Shown: positions 19,245 to 28,963, numbered from the stretch's first letter. The stretch: DNA of 64,000 nt from an uncultured Lachnospiraceae bacterium (GCA_947245585.1 CAMXPV010000007.1:38836-102835), one strand, 5' to 3'. Translations and numbers: made by a program. The notes: generated by a model from the letters alone, not told the origin.

Positions 19245-20507
19245 TTATCGCTTTAATTCTTCCCTGTAAAACTCCTGGAACTCCTCATATCCCTGGGCGG
19301 TCAGCTGTTCCTTCTGGAACTTTTTGTTCTTATTCATCCGCGCCACCAAAATCTGATTTCCATTCTCCCGCTCTGCCTGCGCCTGCGCCATCACCGCACA
19401 CAGCCTGTCAGCGGGCAGGCCTTTTTCCATGAGATAGGCGATTTTTTTACCCGCCTTCGGCACCTTGAAGCCGCTCTCCAAAAGCAATAGGATAATCCGC
19501 TCAAAGCCGATGGAAAAGCCGCAGGCCGGCACATCGTTTCCCGTAAATTTACCGACCATCTTATCATATCTTCCGCCGCCGCCGCAGCTGCCGCCAAATT
19601 CCGGCATGTCGATCTCAAAGATGGTGCCTGTGTAGTAGGACATACCCCGCACTAAGGTGGGGTCAAACACCAACTGGAAGAAATCCCCCTTGGTAGCCTC
19701 CACACTGTCTATGATCTCCTGAAAGCTCTCTTTTACCCCCTCGGGCAGCACACCCGAAAGTGTTTCCGTAATATAGGCGATTGGGTCATCCGCCTCCTCC
19801 ATTCCCTGAAACAGCGCCAGATATTTCTCCACAGTCTCCTTCGCAAATCCGGCCTCCAGAAGTTCCGCCTGCACGCCCTCTTTGCCGATCTTGTCCATCT
19901 TGTCCAAAATGATAAACACCTGATCGTAGTCTTCCTCGGCAAAGCCGCTGTAGGCCGCCATAGCCTTCAAAATCTGTCTGTCATTGATACGGATATTAAA
20001 ATTTTTAAACCCGATCCTACCGAGGGTGGTGGTGGTGGCCAGAATCAGCTCGATCTCCGCCAGATTGGAGGCCTCCCCCAGAATGTCGATATCGCACTGC
20101 ATAAACTGGCGGTAACGCCCCCTCTGAGGCCTGTCCGCCCGCCAAACATTGCCCATCTGCAATGCCTTAAAAGGCGCGGGCAGTTCGTTCGCATGGTTGG
20201 AATAATACCGCACAAGGGGCACCGTCAAATCGTATCGCAGACCGCCGTCCGTCAAGTCTTCCTCACTCTTTGCCTCGTCGATGCGCAGCTTCTCACCCCG
20301 CTTCAATATCTTAAAAATCAGCTTCTCGTTTTCGCCGCCCGCCTTGCAGTTTAAGTTGGCAAGGTTTTCCACGCAGGGCGTCTCAATGGAAGTAAAGCCA
20401 AAATTTCCATAGGTTTCTTTTATGATGCCGATCACATAGTCGCGAATCTCCATTTCCTCGGGAAGGATGTCCTTCATGCCTGTCATCGGTTTTTTACTAA
20501 GCGCCAT
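19245..20507 (-). CDS. hisS: Histidyl-tRNA synthetase
   Basis: Class II synthetase, 420 aa. It begins with the ALSKKPMTGMKDILPEE lead-in and has motif 2 (QMGNVWRADRPQRGRYRQF), the histidine-specific peptides LVRGMSYYTGTIFE and GGRYDKMVG, and motif 3 (ACGFSIGFERI). The C-terminal anticodon domain is present. ATG 20507 has TAAGGAGG seven bases upstream and a strong promoter 30-55 bp upstream. First gene of the hisS-aspS-SseB-HAD operon. Confidence 0.98.
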   Translation of the reverse strand: MALSKKPMTGMKDILPEEMEIRDYVIGIIKETYGNFGFTSIETPCVENLANLNCKAGGENEKLIFKILKRGEKLRIDEAKSEEDLTDGGLRYDLTVPLVRYYSNHANELPAPFKALQMGNVWRADRPQRGRYRQFMQCDIDILGEASNLAEIELILATTTTLGRIGFKNFNIRINDRQILKAMAAYSGFAEEDYDQVFIILDKMDKIGKEGVQAELLEAGFAKETVEKYLALFQGMEEADDPIAYITETLSGVLPEGVKESFQEIIDSVEATKGDFFQLVFDPTLVRGMSYYTGTIFEIDMPEFGGSCGGGGRYDKMVGKFTGNDVPACGFSIGFERIILLLLESGFKVPKAGKKIAYLMEKGLPADRLCAVMAQAQAERENGNQILVARMNKNKKFQKEQLTAQGYEEFQEFYREELKR

Positions 20508-20534
20508 AATTACCTCCTTATATATGCTTGTTAG

Positions 20535-20563
20535 ATTTTACACTCTTTTGGAAGGTTTTTCAA
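20535..20563 (-). promoter_or_regulatory. Sigma-A promoter for hisS-aspS operon
   Basis: On the minus strand TTGAAA (5/6), 17 bp, TAAAAT (5/6), ending about 28 bp before the hisS ATG, right after the stop of the upstream zinc-ribbon gene. Confidence 0.7.
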
Positions 20564-20574
20564 GATGTGGAAAA

Positions 20575-21813
20575 TCAGCTTCCGGTATTCACATCACAGA
20601 GCATCCAGTCGATCGCAGAGATATCAGCCCTGCTGCCACAGTAAGTACAGCGTCCGTCGCCCAACATATCAATGGAAGCGCCACAGTTTCCGCATTTTAA
20701 TATCTCAGGTTCAAGCCCTGTGCGCACATGTTTTTGCCGTTTCATTGTGACCGTACAGACCGTTTTCTTTTTCGTCAGTTTTTCTTCCTGCGCACAAATT
20801 AACCGCACCTTAAGCTTCATGGCAATATAAGTGAAATCGGCGTCTGTCCAAACCCGGCTTCCCTTACAGCCCAGACAATCCACATCCAGAATACTTTCAT
20901 CCCGGCAGTTTTCCACCTCGGAGATACAGCCCAGATCCGACGGCTTTGCAGACAGAAACCACAGCTTCATATAGGCCTGCGTCAGCCCGTAAAATTCCGT
21001 ATGGGAAAAATGCGGGTCACGCTTTTGCATTTCATACCCCACCCTGTTTACGCGCGCGTTGGAGCAGCCCAGGGAAATGAGAATCGGCACAAACAAAAAA
21101 TTGCCGAAAAACACACCCACCACGATACTCATTGGCGCGGAAGCTGCCGCCGCCAGCAAAAGATAAAAAAACATCCCTAAAACGGAACCGTAGGAAAAGT
21201 CACCCTCTTGTATCAATTCGATGACTCCTGAAATAAACATACAAACAAAAAAGAACAGGGAAACGCCCAGTATAAACCGCCATTGATACCAACCGCCGGA
21301 CATTTCCCGGTCAATCGTCACAATCTTCTTACGAGCCCCTCGTATTCTGACCGTGCTGCCACAATGGGGACAACCACCGTAATCCCTTGTCACATCCATC
21401 CGCGCGCCGCAGCTTTCGCAATAGAGGGTTTTGGCATTTTTGTATCCGACATCAGCCAGAATGTACCTTTCCTGCAAATGCTCCCTCACCTTCAGGACGG
21501 GCCTGTCTCCCCGGCAGTAAACCTTTGTTCTGCATATCGGGCTGTGATACTGGATACGTTTCAAGCTGCCGTCGCCCATGGAAATCGTATAGTCCTTTTC
21601 CTTCTTCGACATCAGGGAATATTCTTCCCGCAGGCTCACGCCGTGATCGGCCATGATTTTATTGGCAAGCCTGTTTCCGTACCAGTAAGGCTGGGTTGTG
21701 CAGGCGATGCCGTCCTCGCCCTTTTCCCTTGCATGGCGGTACTGTTCAACTATGGATTTGACTTCCCTTTTTTCCGGGGAGTTGTAGGAGGTTTTGGGGA
21801 GTTGGAATTTCAT
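20575..21813 (-). CDS. Membrane protein with two zinc ribbons and a Tim44-like region
   Basis: 412 aa, not assigned to a named gene. A first zinc-ribbon-like pair (CESC...CPHC, about residues 133-153) precedes two membrane segments (FILGVSLFFFVCMFISGVI and GMFFYLLLAAAASAPMSIV, with FFGNFLFVPILI following). The segment DPHFSHTEFYGLTQAYMKLW resembles the start of Tim44-like domains, which continues to a second ribbon (CGNC...CTYC, about residues 375-395). A third CxxC (DCLGC) lies between. Such proteins occur as hypotheticals in Clostridia. The start has CGGAG upstream. Function unknown; it is transcribed toward hisS, just before that gene's promoter. Confidence 0.6.
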   Translation of the reverse strand: MKFQLPKTSYNSPEKREVKSIVEQYRHAREKGEDGIACTTQPYWYGNRLANKIMADHGVSLREEYSLMSKKEKDYTISMGDGSLKRIQYHSPICRTKVYCRGDRPVLKVREHLQERYILADVGYKNAKTLYCESCGARMDVTRDYGGCPHCGSTVRIRGARKKIVTIDREMSGGWYQWRFILGVSLFFFVCMFISGVIELIQEGDFSYGSVLGMFFYLLLAAAASAPMSIVVGVFFGNFLFVPILISLGCSNARVNRVGYEMQKRDPHFSHTEFYGLTQAYMKLWFLSAKPSDLGCISEVENCRDESILDVDCLGCKGSRVWTDADFTYIAMKLKVRLICAQEEKLTKKKTVCTVTMKRQKHVRTGLEPEILKCGNCGASIDMLGDGRCTYCGSRADISAIDWMLCDVNTGS

Positions 21814-21848
21814 TTGGGTGTGCTCCGTTGTGATTTACAGTCAGCTTT

Positions 21849-22991
21849 TTATGTGTCTTTTCTTAATATCTGCAAATATTCCTCATATGCGAAAACCCGA
21901 TTCCGGGATGCGTTTGTTGTCTCTGACAGGATACCGACATCCTCCAGTTTTTTGACTCCCGCCGCCACGGTATTATAACTCAAATGAAGCGCATCCGCCG
22001 TTCGCTTGATGTCCATAATCGGGTGCTGTTCGATATAATCAAACAAGTTCCGCAAATTATCCTTACTTCTGGTTGTCTTCGGTAACTTCTCTATATTTCT
22101 ATCGTGTAAAGATGCCAACCGTTGAATCATATCTAGCGAGTCCTCCGCCGCTGCATACAGAGCCTCAAGGAAAAAATTGATCCACTGTTCATAATTGCCC
22201 AAACGCCGCACCTCACTCATACGATCATAATATTCGATCTGATTTTTTTTCAGGAAATAGGAAACATAAATGATCGGCTGACTCAACAACCCTCTCGACA
22301 TAAGATAAACCAGAATAAGCAGTCTGCCAACCCGGCCGTTTCCGTCTAAAAAAGGATGAATGGTTTCAAATTGATAGTGAATCAACGCAGCCTGAATCAA
22401 AGAATCATATTCCGCCTCTGTATGAAAGTATTGTTCCAGTTCGTCCAACGCCTGATTCATATCCTCCACATTCGGAGGAATATATCTGGCATCCTTAAGG
22501 CTGCAGTTTGCCGGCCCGATCCAATTCTGGGAAACGCGGAACTCTCCCGGCATCTTATCCTGTCCTCTCACACCCTCCAGTAGCTTCTCATGCACTTCCC
22601 TGATATAACGTTTGCACAACGGTAACGTTTCCAGTCGTTCCATCGCATAATAAATTGCTTTCACATAATTGACAACGTCCGCCACATCCAAATTTGCATT
22701 TTGATCGAGTTCCGGATCAAGCACGTCATCCAACGTACACTGTGTTCCCTCAATCTGTGAAGACATCAGAGCCTCTTTGCGCACATACATGGAGACAAAA
22801 AGATCCACGTTGGGAATGAGCCTGGCCGCAGTATCTAATTCCGCAAGCCGCCTGTTCGCCCGGATTAAATGGTTCAGCATATCACGATCTATATTGATCT
22901 CAGAAACAGACTGCAAAGGACTTGGTTTAAATGACCGATACTCTGCATCCCCGCTTAAGTTTTTTACAAATTTGCCTGCACGTGTGTTCAA
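21849..22991 (-). CDS. Fic-domain protein with intramolecular inhibitory helix and C-terminal winged helix
   Basis: 380-aa Fido-fold enzyme, likely an AMP transferase for an unknown target. The active-site loop HPFLDGNGRVGR is intact (residues 212-223), with the usual preceding FETI. An inhibitory-helix motif S-S-Q-I-E-G lies at residues 77-82, marking class II Fic proteins that carry their own antitoxin helix. A C-terminal winged HTH (DIKRTADALHLSYNTVAAGVKKL) suggests DNA binding and autoregulation. The start is TTG 22991 with AAGGAGG six bases upstream. Its promoter is bracketed by an exact inverted repeat. Confidence 0.92.
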   Translation of the reverse strand: MNTRAGKFVKNLSGDAEYRSFKPSPLQSVSEINIDRDMLNHLIRANRRLAELDTAARLIPNVDLFVSMYVRKEALMSSQIEGTQCTLDDVLDPELDQNANLDVADVVNYVKAIYYAMERLETLPLCKRYIREVHEKLLEGVRGQDKMPGEFRVSQNWIGPANCSLKDARYIPPNVEDMNQALDELEQYFHTEAEYDSLIQAALIHYQFETIHPFLDGNGRVGRLLILVYLMSRGLLSQPIIYVSYFLKKNQIEYYDRMSEVRRLGNYEQWINFFLEALYAAAEDSLDMIQRLASLHDRNIEKLPKTTRSKDNLRNLFDYIEQHPIMDIKRTADALHLSYNTVAAGVKKLEDVGILSETTNASRNRVFAYEEYLQILRKDT

Positions 22992-23001
22992 AAGAAACCT
23001 C

Positions 23002-23051
23002 CTTATTGAAATATCTGGGTTTAGTATATCCCTTTTATTTCAATAAGTAAA
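23002..23051 (-). promoter_or_regulatory. Fic gene promoter bracketed by an 11-bp inverted repeat
   Basis: On the minus strand TTTACT (4/6), 17 bp, TATACT (5/6) at 23046-23051 and 23023-23028. CTTATTGAAAT (23002-23012) and ATTTCAATAAG (23037-23047) form an exact inverted repeat; one half overlaps the -35, the other abuts the Shine-Dalgarno. This is a natural operator layout, possibly for the Fic protein's own winged helix (inference). Confidence 0.55.
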
Positions 23052-23083
23052 CAGTTTTTGAAATAACGGACGGCTTTTTCTTT

Positions 23084-25615
23084 TTATATTTCAAAATCTT
23101 TCTCTGTATACCGCCTCCGGTAATACTCCATCGTCCGGTATTCCAGAATATCTTTCATCTGTCTTCCAAACGCTTCGGTTTTTATGATCTCCACCAGTTC
23201 TTCCCTGATCGCCAGTGCATAACCTTCCCTGTCAACAAAAAAGCCTTTCCCGGAAGCTTTTAAAAAATGAATCGGCATACTTTTCGCTTTACTAAGATGC
23301 TGCCTGTCCGTCATTTTTTGATAGTCGGCATATGACATGTCCGGTGTCAGGTCTTTCCAATTTGTCCCGGTATCAAAAAACGCCTTCCAACTCGCCAATA
23401 CAGCTTCGTCCGTGACCGCCATCCGCACATTTCCATGGTTATAGAAACTGTACAGAATCGGCATCTTATAGACCTTCTGCATATCCGTGGTTTCCATCAG
23501 CGAGAGGAATTCCCGGCCAATGCTGTCATACAGAGTTTGTTCCTTTTCGGACAGCTCATCCAGATCATGCAAAAAATCCAGATACCGCCGGAAGGGATTT
23601 TCCTTTGCGTGCCTCATACAATACTGATATATTTCATCATCCATATAGGTAAAAAGCTCCATCCTCGTCGGCACCCTGTTGCCAAGCAGTTCCTTAACCC
23701 GGTGATATTCCAACGTAATCCTTTCCCTGATTGACAAAGACTTTTTCTCCATCTCGTAAAACAGATCAATCAGTCTTATATCAAAATCCACAATACAGTC
23801 GTCCGGGTACTCTATCCTATCATGGTCGTTTATTACCCGCTCGCCACGGCTTCCTCCACCACTCAAAAGAAACGGCGCACGGCCCGCTTTCTCATAATTC
23901 CCGATAAAATCAAGCACATTCAAATATTCCTTGCCCCGGCAGGTGCGAAGCCCTCTTCCAAGCTGCTGTAAAAACACAATCGGCGATTCCGTAGGCCGCA
24001 AAAACATGACCATATCAAGGGCAGCAATGTCTACGCCCTCATTGAACATATCCACCGAAAAGATTACCTGAATCTCCTGTCTTTTCAGCATTGCAACCGC
24101 CTGATCCCGATCCTTGGAAAACGCGCCGTCCGCATTGCTGTACACCGCCGCCGCTTTGATCCCGCGTTTACAAAATTCTCTTGCCATATCCTCCGCATGT
24201 TGTCTGGAGCAGCAGAAACCCAACGCTCTTTTTGACGGATATTTTCTGTAATATTTGTAGATCAAATCGTATCTGCCACCATTGCCGATATAGGCCGCAT
24301 TCAACTCCCTTTCCTCATAACGGCCCTTCACAAGATGCAGGGAAGAATAGTCTGTTGCATCATAGATGCCGTAATAGTGAAACGGCACCAACATTCCCTT
24401 GTTGATTCCCTCTTTTAAAGAAATTTCATAGGGCACATTGTAATCGCAGATTTCATAAATATTTTTGCCGTCCATCCTCTCCGGCGTGGCTGTAAGCCCC
24501 AACAAAAACTGTGGGTTAAAATAATGGACGATTCTCTGATATTGTTCGTTTACGGCATGATGAAATTCGTCAATCACCAGATAATCAAAATAATCCGCTG
24601 AAAAATACTCTTCCCTCAAATATTCTTCCCTGCCAAGCGTCGCCACCGATGCAAAAATAACGTCCTTGTCCGTATCCTTACGTTTTCCATCAAAAAAACC
24701 GTAATTCTCTGACTGTCTGACATTGCGAAAGGCCACCGCCGCCTGCTGTAATATTTCTTCCCGGTGAGCCACAAACAACACCCGTTTATATGGTGCAGAA
24801 TCAAAGGCCGCCAAATAGGTTTTCCCGATTCCCGTAGCCGCCTGTACCAACCCCTTCGCCGCGCCCTCCGCCCGACTGTTTTCCAACGCATATAATGCCT
24901 CTATCTGGGCTCCTCTCGGTTGAAAAAAGTTTTGTATCTCTGTAGTTTCCGTCTCGTCCTGTATCGTTTCTTCCGATTTATCATACCTTGCCAAATCCTT
25001 TGCCAACGCCGGTTTGTGCCAATTCCGTGAATAGGACAAAAGCTCCCTGTCGTCAATCGCAATCGAATGGCGGGTAAACAAATCCATAAACGTCTCATAA
25101 AAAAGAGTGAAATTTTGACTGTCCGAAAGACTGCTGAAGCGATAATTCCATTCTATGCCGGAGGTCAGCGCGCTCTTAGAAATGTTGGAAGAACCGATAT
25201 AGATTTCTCCGTGATTTTTAAAGTGAAAGATATATGCCTTGGGATGAAAGGATCGTCCTTTTTCGTTATAAAACCGTAAATCAATCCGGTCGCCAAGCTC
25301 CTTTTTTATCAGATACAAAGCGGACGGCTGTGTAATTCCCAGATAGTTTCCCGTCAGAATCCGAATCTGCACGCCCCTGTCCAAAGCCGCCTGCAAATCC
25401 TTCAAAATCATCCTTACGCCGGACTCCAATAAAAACGAAACAATAATATCAATGCGCTCGGCTCGGGACATACTCATTTTAAGCTGATAGTATAAAAACC
25501 GTGCCTTATTTCTATCGCCAGTCATGACATTGGTAGGCTCGACGGTTTCGATATGTAACGGCGTCTCCTGTGTTTCACTTATGTCTGTTTTTTCCGTAAA
25601 ATCAAATTGAGCCAT
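23084..25615 (-). CDS. PLD-nuclease/SF2 helicase fusion protein
   Basis: 843 aa from ATG 25615 (GAGG four bases upstream). The N-terminus has a phospholipase-D-like nuclease half-site: FHPKAYIF (H124, K126) followed by GSSNISKSAL. A superfamily 2 helicase follows: Walker A ATGIGKT (260-266), DEFHH (349-353), TATPER, and QLGRGLRT (551-558). The last 250 residues are helical and unassigned; the DUF3427-type tail of longer relatives was not recognised. These proteins resemble restriction-like or DNA-repair helicases. The start lies inside the end of the methyltransferase gene (37-bp overlap), so the two are probably a functional pair. Confidence 0.85.
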   Translation of the reverse strand: MAQFDFTEKTDISETQETPLHIETVEPTNVMTGDRNKARFLYYQLKMSMSRAERIDIIVSFLLESGVRMILKDLQAALDRGVQIRILTGNYLGITQPSALYLIKKELGDRIDLRFYNEKGRSFHPKAYIFHFKNHGEIYIGSSNISKSALTSGIEWNYRFSSLSDSQNFTLFYETFMDLFTRHSIAIDDRELLSYSRNWHKPALAKDLARYDKSEETIQDETETTEIQNFFQPRGAQIEALYALENSRAEGAAKGLVQAATGIGKTYLAAFDSAPYKRVLFVAHREEILQQAAVAFRNVRQSENYGFFDGKRKDTDKDVIFASVATLGREEYLREEYFSADYFDYLVIDEFHHAVNEQYQRIVHYFNPQFLLGLTATPERMDGKNIYEICDYNVPYEISLKEGINKGMLVPFHYYGIYDATDYSSLHLVKGRYEERELNAAYIGNGGRYDLIYKYYRKYPSKRALGFCCSRQHAEDMAREFCKRGIKAAAVYSNADGAFSKDRDQAVAMLKRQEIQVIFSVDMFNEGVDIAALDMVMFLRPTESPIVFLQQLGRGLRTCRGKEYLNVLDFIGNYEKAGRAPFLLSGGGSRGERVINDHDRIEYPDDCIVDFDIRLIDLFYEMEKKSLSIRERITLEYHRVKELLGNRVPTRMELFTYMDDEIYQYCMRHAKENPFRRYLDFLHDLDELSEKEQTLYDSIGREFLSLMETTDMQKVYKMPILYSFYNHGNVRMAVTDEAVLASWKAFFDTGTNWKDLTPDMSYADYQKMTDRQHLSKAKSMPIHFLKASGKGFFVDREGYALAIREELVEIIKTEAFGRQMKDILEYRTMEYYRRRYTEKDFEI

Positions 25616-26184
25616 TTTTCCTCGCTTCTTCCCGGACGTGCATCGGCGGTTACCCATTCCTCTTCTACCTGTAAATCTTTCATGCCCTGCATAAAATCCG
25701 CAAACGTCCGCTCCGTCATATCCGTGAAGTAACGTCCGCCCCTCTCCCCCTCAAAAGTACCATATTTAAAGGAGGTGTAAATAATGCCGTTTGGTTTCAA
25801 AGCTGTCACCATTTTTTGCATCACTTCCGACAGCTCGTCTCGCGAAAGGTGCAGGATGGAGGAACAGGCCCAAATCCCATCGTACTCCGATACTGCGGAT
25901 AGTTCCTGAAAAAACATGTGCCGCACCTGAATACCCGTATAATCGGACGCGAGTTTACATAACTCTTCCGATCCATCTATCGCTTCCACCTCATATCCCT
26001 GCTCCAGAAAGGCCTTTGTATCGCGTCCGGAACCGCAGCCGAAATCGAGAATTCGGGCGGCGGCGGGGAGACGGGAGAGGAAACGGCACTGGGTATCTGA
26101 AAATTCTACGGATACCGTGTTTTGGATGAATTGGAGAGCGTTTTGGTTGTAATAATTTAAAGTTTTTATATCACACATCGTCAT
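25579..26184 (-). CDS. Class I SAM-dependent methyltransferase
   Basis: 201 aa. Motif I is ILDFGCGSGRDTKAFLEQGY, then YEVEAIDGSEEL (acidic loop) and IWACSSILHL (motif IV region). It has no NPPY/SPPY, so it is not an amino DNA methyltransferase; it is closest to the small-molecule/UbiE-TehB class. It runs into the PLD-helicase gene with a 37-bp overlap and probably shares a transcript with it. The upstream site is weak (GGGTGA). The substrate is unknown. Confidence 0.85.
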   Translation of the reverse strand: MTMCDIKTLNYYNQNALQFIQNTVSVEFSDTQCRFLSRLPAAARILDFGCGSGRDTKAFLEQGYEVEAIDGSEELCKLASDYTGIQVRHMFFQELSAVSEYDGIWACSSILHLSRDELSEVMQKMVTALKPNGIIYTSFKYGTFEGERGGRYFTDMTERTFADFMQGMKDLQVEEEWVTADARPGRSEEKWLNLILRKKQT

Positions 26185-26400
26185 TTGATATCACCCGTTA
26201 TATTTATCAATTATTCGCACTCCTTTCTGTACACTGCCCATCTCGTTTTACGCATATTCTACAATTATTTTTCTCCCTTTTCGGAAAAGTGTTTCCAATG
26301 TATAAATTTTAAAATATAAGTATATATCTACACAAATTACAAATTTTCAACAACCTAACAGTTCTATAAATTGGAATTTATGGAATTAGCAAACTGAATT

Positions 26401-27057
26401 TTATATCTTCATTTCATTTTCTCTAGTCACTTGAATTACATCTAAATACGGCATAATATCCTCTACAGAATATCCCATCTTTTTCATATATTTGCTTTGG
26501 ATATTTTTATCATAGCTTAACAAAAAATGCGTTCTTGCAACATCATACAACTTTGTACCTTTGCATACATTCATCATATCAATAATCACTGGCTGACCAC
26601 TCTCATTAATTATCACATTTTCCAAATGAAAATCACCATGAATAAAACAATTACCTTCAGCTAATGCGTTGATTTTAGTGATTGTATCCTCATCCGCTGC
26701 AAACATCTTCAAAAAGTCTTTATAACTAATAGCATCATCTATACTATATTGCATTAACTGCTTATGAAAATCAACAAATTTGTCCACCCACTCATCATAT
26801 TCTGGTTCGTTCAGCTCAACAAATTTGTTGGAAAGCACTTCTCCAACAATCTGGTCATAAATAATGCCTTGTCGTTCATCTACCACAATAAATTTATGAG
26901 CCTTTGGAGTTCTTATTCCTAATTTCCATGCTATAGCTGCATTATGAAACTCATGCTCAATATATTCTGTTGGATATTTGGGATAAAACAATTTACATAT
27001 CATATTATCTCCATACTCATATATTTCTGCAGTGTTTCCTTTCGCTATTAATTTCAT
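26401..27057 (-). CDS. Aminoglycoside-phosphotransferase-fold kinase
   Basis: 218 aa, APH/choline-kinase fold. The catalytic loop is HGDFHLENVI (H140-D142, N147) and the metal-binding Asp is in VIIDMMN (D160); the N-lobe has a short KGNTAEIYEYG nucleotide-binding strand. It is shorter than resistance APHs, so antibiotic phosphorylation is not implied; the phosphate acceptor is unknown. The gene is clearly more AT-rich than those to its right and left, with GAGGTGA ahead of the ATG formed by the end of the disrupted ORF upstream. Likely horizontally acquired. Confidence 0.85.
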   Translation of the reverse strand: MKLIAKGNTAEIYEYGDNMICKLFYPKYPTEYIEHEFHNAAIAWKLGIRTPKAHKFIVVDERQGIIYDQIVGEVLSNKFVELNEPEYDEWVDKFVDFHKQLMQYSIDDAISYKDFLKMFAADEDTITKINALAEGNCFIHGDFHLENVIINESGQPVIIDMMNVCKGTKLYDVARTHFLLSYDKNIQSKYMKKMGYSVEDIMPYLDVIQVTRENEMKI

Positions 27058-27060
27058 ATC

Positions 27061-27392
27061 TTAGTTCACCTCAAATTTTCTATTCCATTTACAATGTATC
27101 TTTCCTACAATGTATTTCTTTGAATTATGTGTTTCTATATATTCTTTAACCGCTTCATACCCAATATCACATTTAATGACTTTCTCTCCTTTGATATGCC
27201 ATCAATACACATCGGATATCCTAATTTAGCAAAATATACTAATTTTGAGGCAAATTCAACATTTCCGTACGTAAGACGATTGGGATTTTCCAACCGATAA
27301 ATCTATACAATAATATTATGGCGACTATGGATACGAGTAATTCCAATCGACCTGCTTTTGTATTCACCTATTTTTCTACCCAACAATACTTT
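27061..27392 (-). pseudogene. Remnant of an unidentified gene upstream of the APH-fold kinase
   Basis: In the 468-bp gap between two intact genes a protein-like reading frame can be followed: KVLLGRKIGEYKSRSIGIT, an in-frame TAG at 27305-27303, then IYRLENPNRLTYGNVEFAS and FAKLGYPMCIDGISKERK. A one-base frame change near 27183 leads into KCDIGYEAVKEYIETHN, ending EVN-TAA four bases before the kinase ATG. One stop plus one frameshift suggests a decayed gene. The family was not recognised. The rest of the gap (27393-27525) is AT-rich and shows nothing clear. Confidence 0.4.
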
Positions 27393-27525
27393 TATAAATA
27401 TATCACATTATCTTAAAATTTTTCAAGTTTCCCGACATTTTACGTTTTTCTAATTCTGAGTCTCCTTTTTAAATTTATACTCTCGGAAAGAAGCTACTTA
27501 TAAGTAGTATACTTTAAAGTAGCTT

Positions 27526-28941
27526 TTAAAAGTCTATCCCATACAACTCCTCCAACCCAACCAGTCTCACATCATCCCTCTCATTACATTCCAAAACCCA
27601 CTCTGTAAATCCGTTTTTTGAAAAAAGGACATATTGTACAACCTTATATTCCTTCGAGATCAATCCGTCTTTCTCCCGAAACTCCTCATAAATTTTTTTG
27701 TCAATCGGTTCGTTTCTGTATTTGCATTCTCCGAGCACGGCTTTCTTCGCTATTTTGTCTAAACCTACAACATCTATATCTGTTGTCATGCGCTTCTTCT
27801 GGTGTGTCCCCCACCATTTACCGACAGTTGTAACAAAACAGGCTAATCTTCCCTCAATGCCACAGATCAATGTGTAATGTTTACAAATCTCCTCAAACAC
27901 TGCACCCATAAATTCTGAAATTTTGGGTTTAACAACGTTATGATAATATATTTCACCACGGTCAAGTTCTATTGCCCCCATACCATCCGGAACAAATTTA
28001 TACCAAAACCGAAACATGCTGTCTTTCAGAATATATTGTACTTTTTTCTTATTGGATTCATCTGTGATCGCATTCTCTTTCAAAACAATGTCGGTCGCAA
28101 TCAGATTTTGGAGCGCGTGAACTGCCATTGACTGCTCAACATGCGCTTTATCAGCAATCTCGTTTACTTTATTTGCTCCCGCTGCGATCGCACTGATAAT
28201 GTCATTATAGGTACTAACGTTCCTAAACTCCTGTGTCAGCAAATTATTGGGTTCCTCATACAAATACCCTGTCTTTTTAAAAAACAACTGAACAATATTT
28301 TCATCCAGAGATTTTTCATCATCCAACATGGCGAGATATTTAGCTGTGCCGCCTGTAATTCCATAACATATTGCTTTTTCCTCATAAGAATATGCCGGAA
28401 CAAATTCCGCAGATTCCAAATAATCAAAAGCGTCCAGTTTTATTTGTGAAGTCCGTCTGCCGAATATCGGGCTCTTTTCACCCAACACTTCATTTTCCAT
28501 AAAACTAACTGATGATCCACAGAGAATTAAAAACATCTGGCCATGCATCCAGTAATTATCAATATAATTTTGCAGAACCGACAAAATACTTTTATCTGAT
28601 TCTGCCAGATAAGGCAGCTCATCAATCACAACGACTGTTCTTTCCTCTTCGCTGTGTTTTCCCAAAAAAGACAGCAAATCATCAATGGTCTGAAAAGAAA
28701 GTGTGCCCATTTCCGGCGCAAATATTTCAAGCGCCCGTTTTCCCCACAACTCTATATTTTTATTAATTCCTGCCTTTGTCGCCGTATAATAAACTGCCCT
28801 TTTATCCTTAATGAATTCTTTAATCAGCGTTGATTTTCCAATCCTTCTTCTACCATATATAACTGTCATTTGAAAATCTGATGAATCATACCTTTCCTCT
28901 AATTCCTGCAATTCTGTTTTTCTTCCTATAAACTTATTCAT
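27526..28941 (-). CDS. AAA ATPase (ATPase_2/DUF234 type) with nuclease-like C-terminus
   Basis: 471 aa from ATG 28941 (AGAGGG upstream). N-terminal FIGRKTELQELEE followed by Walker A GRRRIGKST (residues 30-38) and Walker B VVVIDELPYL are typical of the prokaryotic ATPase_2 family. A middle winged helix (INEIADKAHVEQSMAVHAL-like) is followed by a DUF234-type C-terminal domain. There TDIDVVGLD...LGECKY reads as the D...E-x-K core of a PD-(D/E)XK nuclease fold. Function is unknown; such genes are common on mobile and defence-rich DNA. The gene sits in AT-rich sequence behind a strong promoter and tandem repeats. Confidence 0.88.
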   Translation of the reverse strand: MNKFIGRKTELQELEERYDSSDFQMTVIYGRRRIGKSTLIKEFIKDKRAVYYTATKAGINKNIELWGKRALEIFAPEMGTLSFQTIDDLLSFLGKHSEEERTVVVIDELPYLAESDKSILSVLQNYIDNYWMHGQMFLILCGSSVSFMENEVLGEKSPIFGRRTSQIKLDAFDYLESAEFVPAYSYEEKAICYGITGGTAKYLAMLDDEKSLDENIVQLFFKKTGYLYEEPNNLLTQEFRNVSTYNDIISAIAAGANKVNEIADKAHVEQSMAVHALQNLIATDIVLKENAITDESNKKKVQYILKDSMFRFWYKFVPDGMGAIELDRGEIYYHNVVKPKISEFMGAVFEEICKHYTLICGIEGRLACFVTTVGKWWGTHQKKRMTTDIDVVGLDKIAKKAVLGECKYRNEPIDKKIYEEFREKDGLISKEYKVVQYVLFSKNGFTEWVLECNERDDVRLVGLEELYGIDF

Positions 28942-28963
28942 ATACAACCCTCTTATCAAAACA

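Noticed and set aside
25579..26184. DNA adenine/cytosine modification methyltransferase
   Set aside because: Has a SAM motif but no NPPY/DPPY or PCQ catalytic motif; treated as a small-molecule-type methyltransferase.
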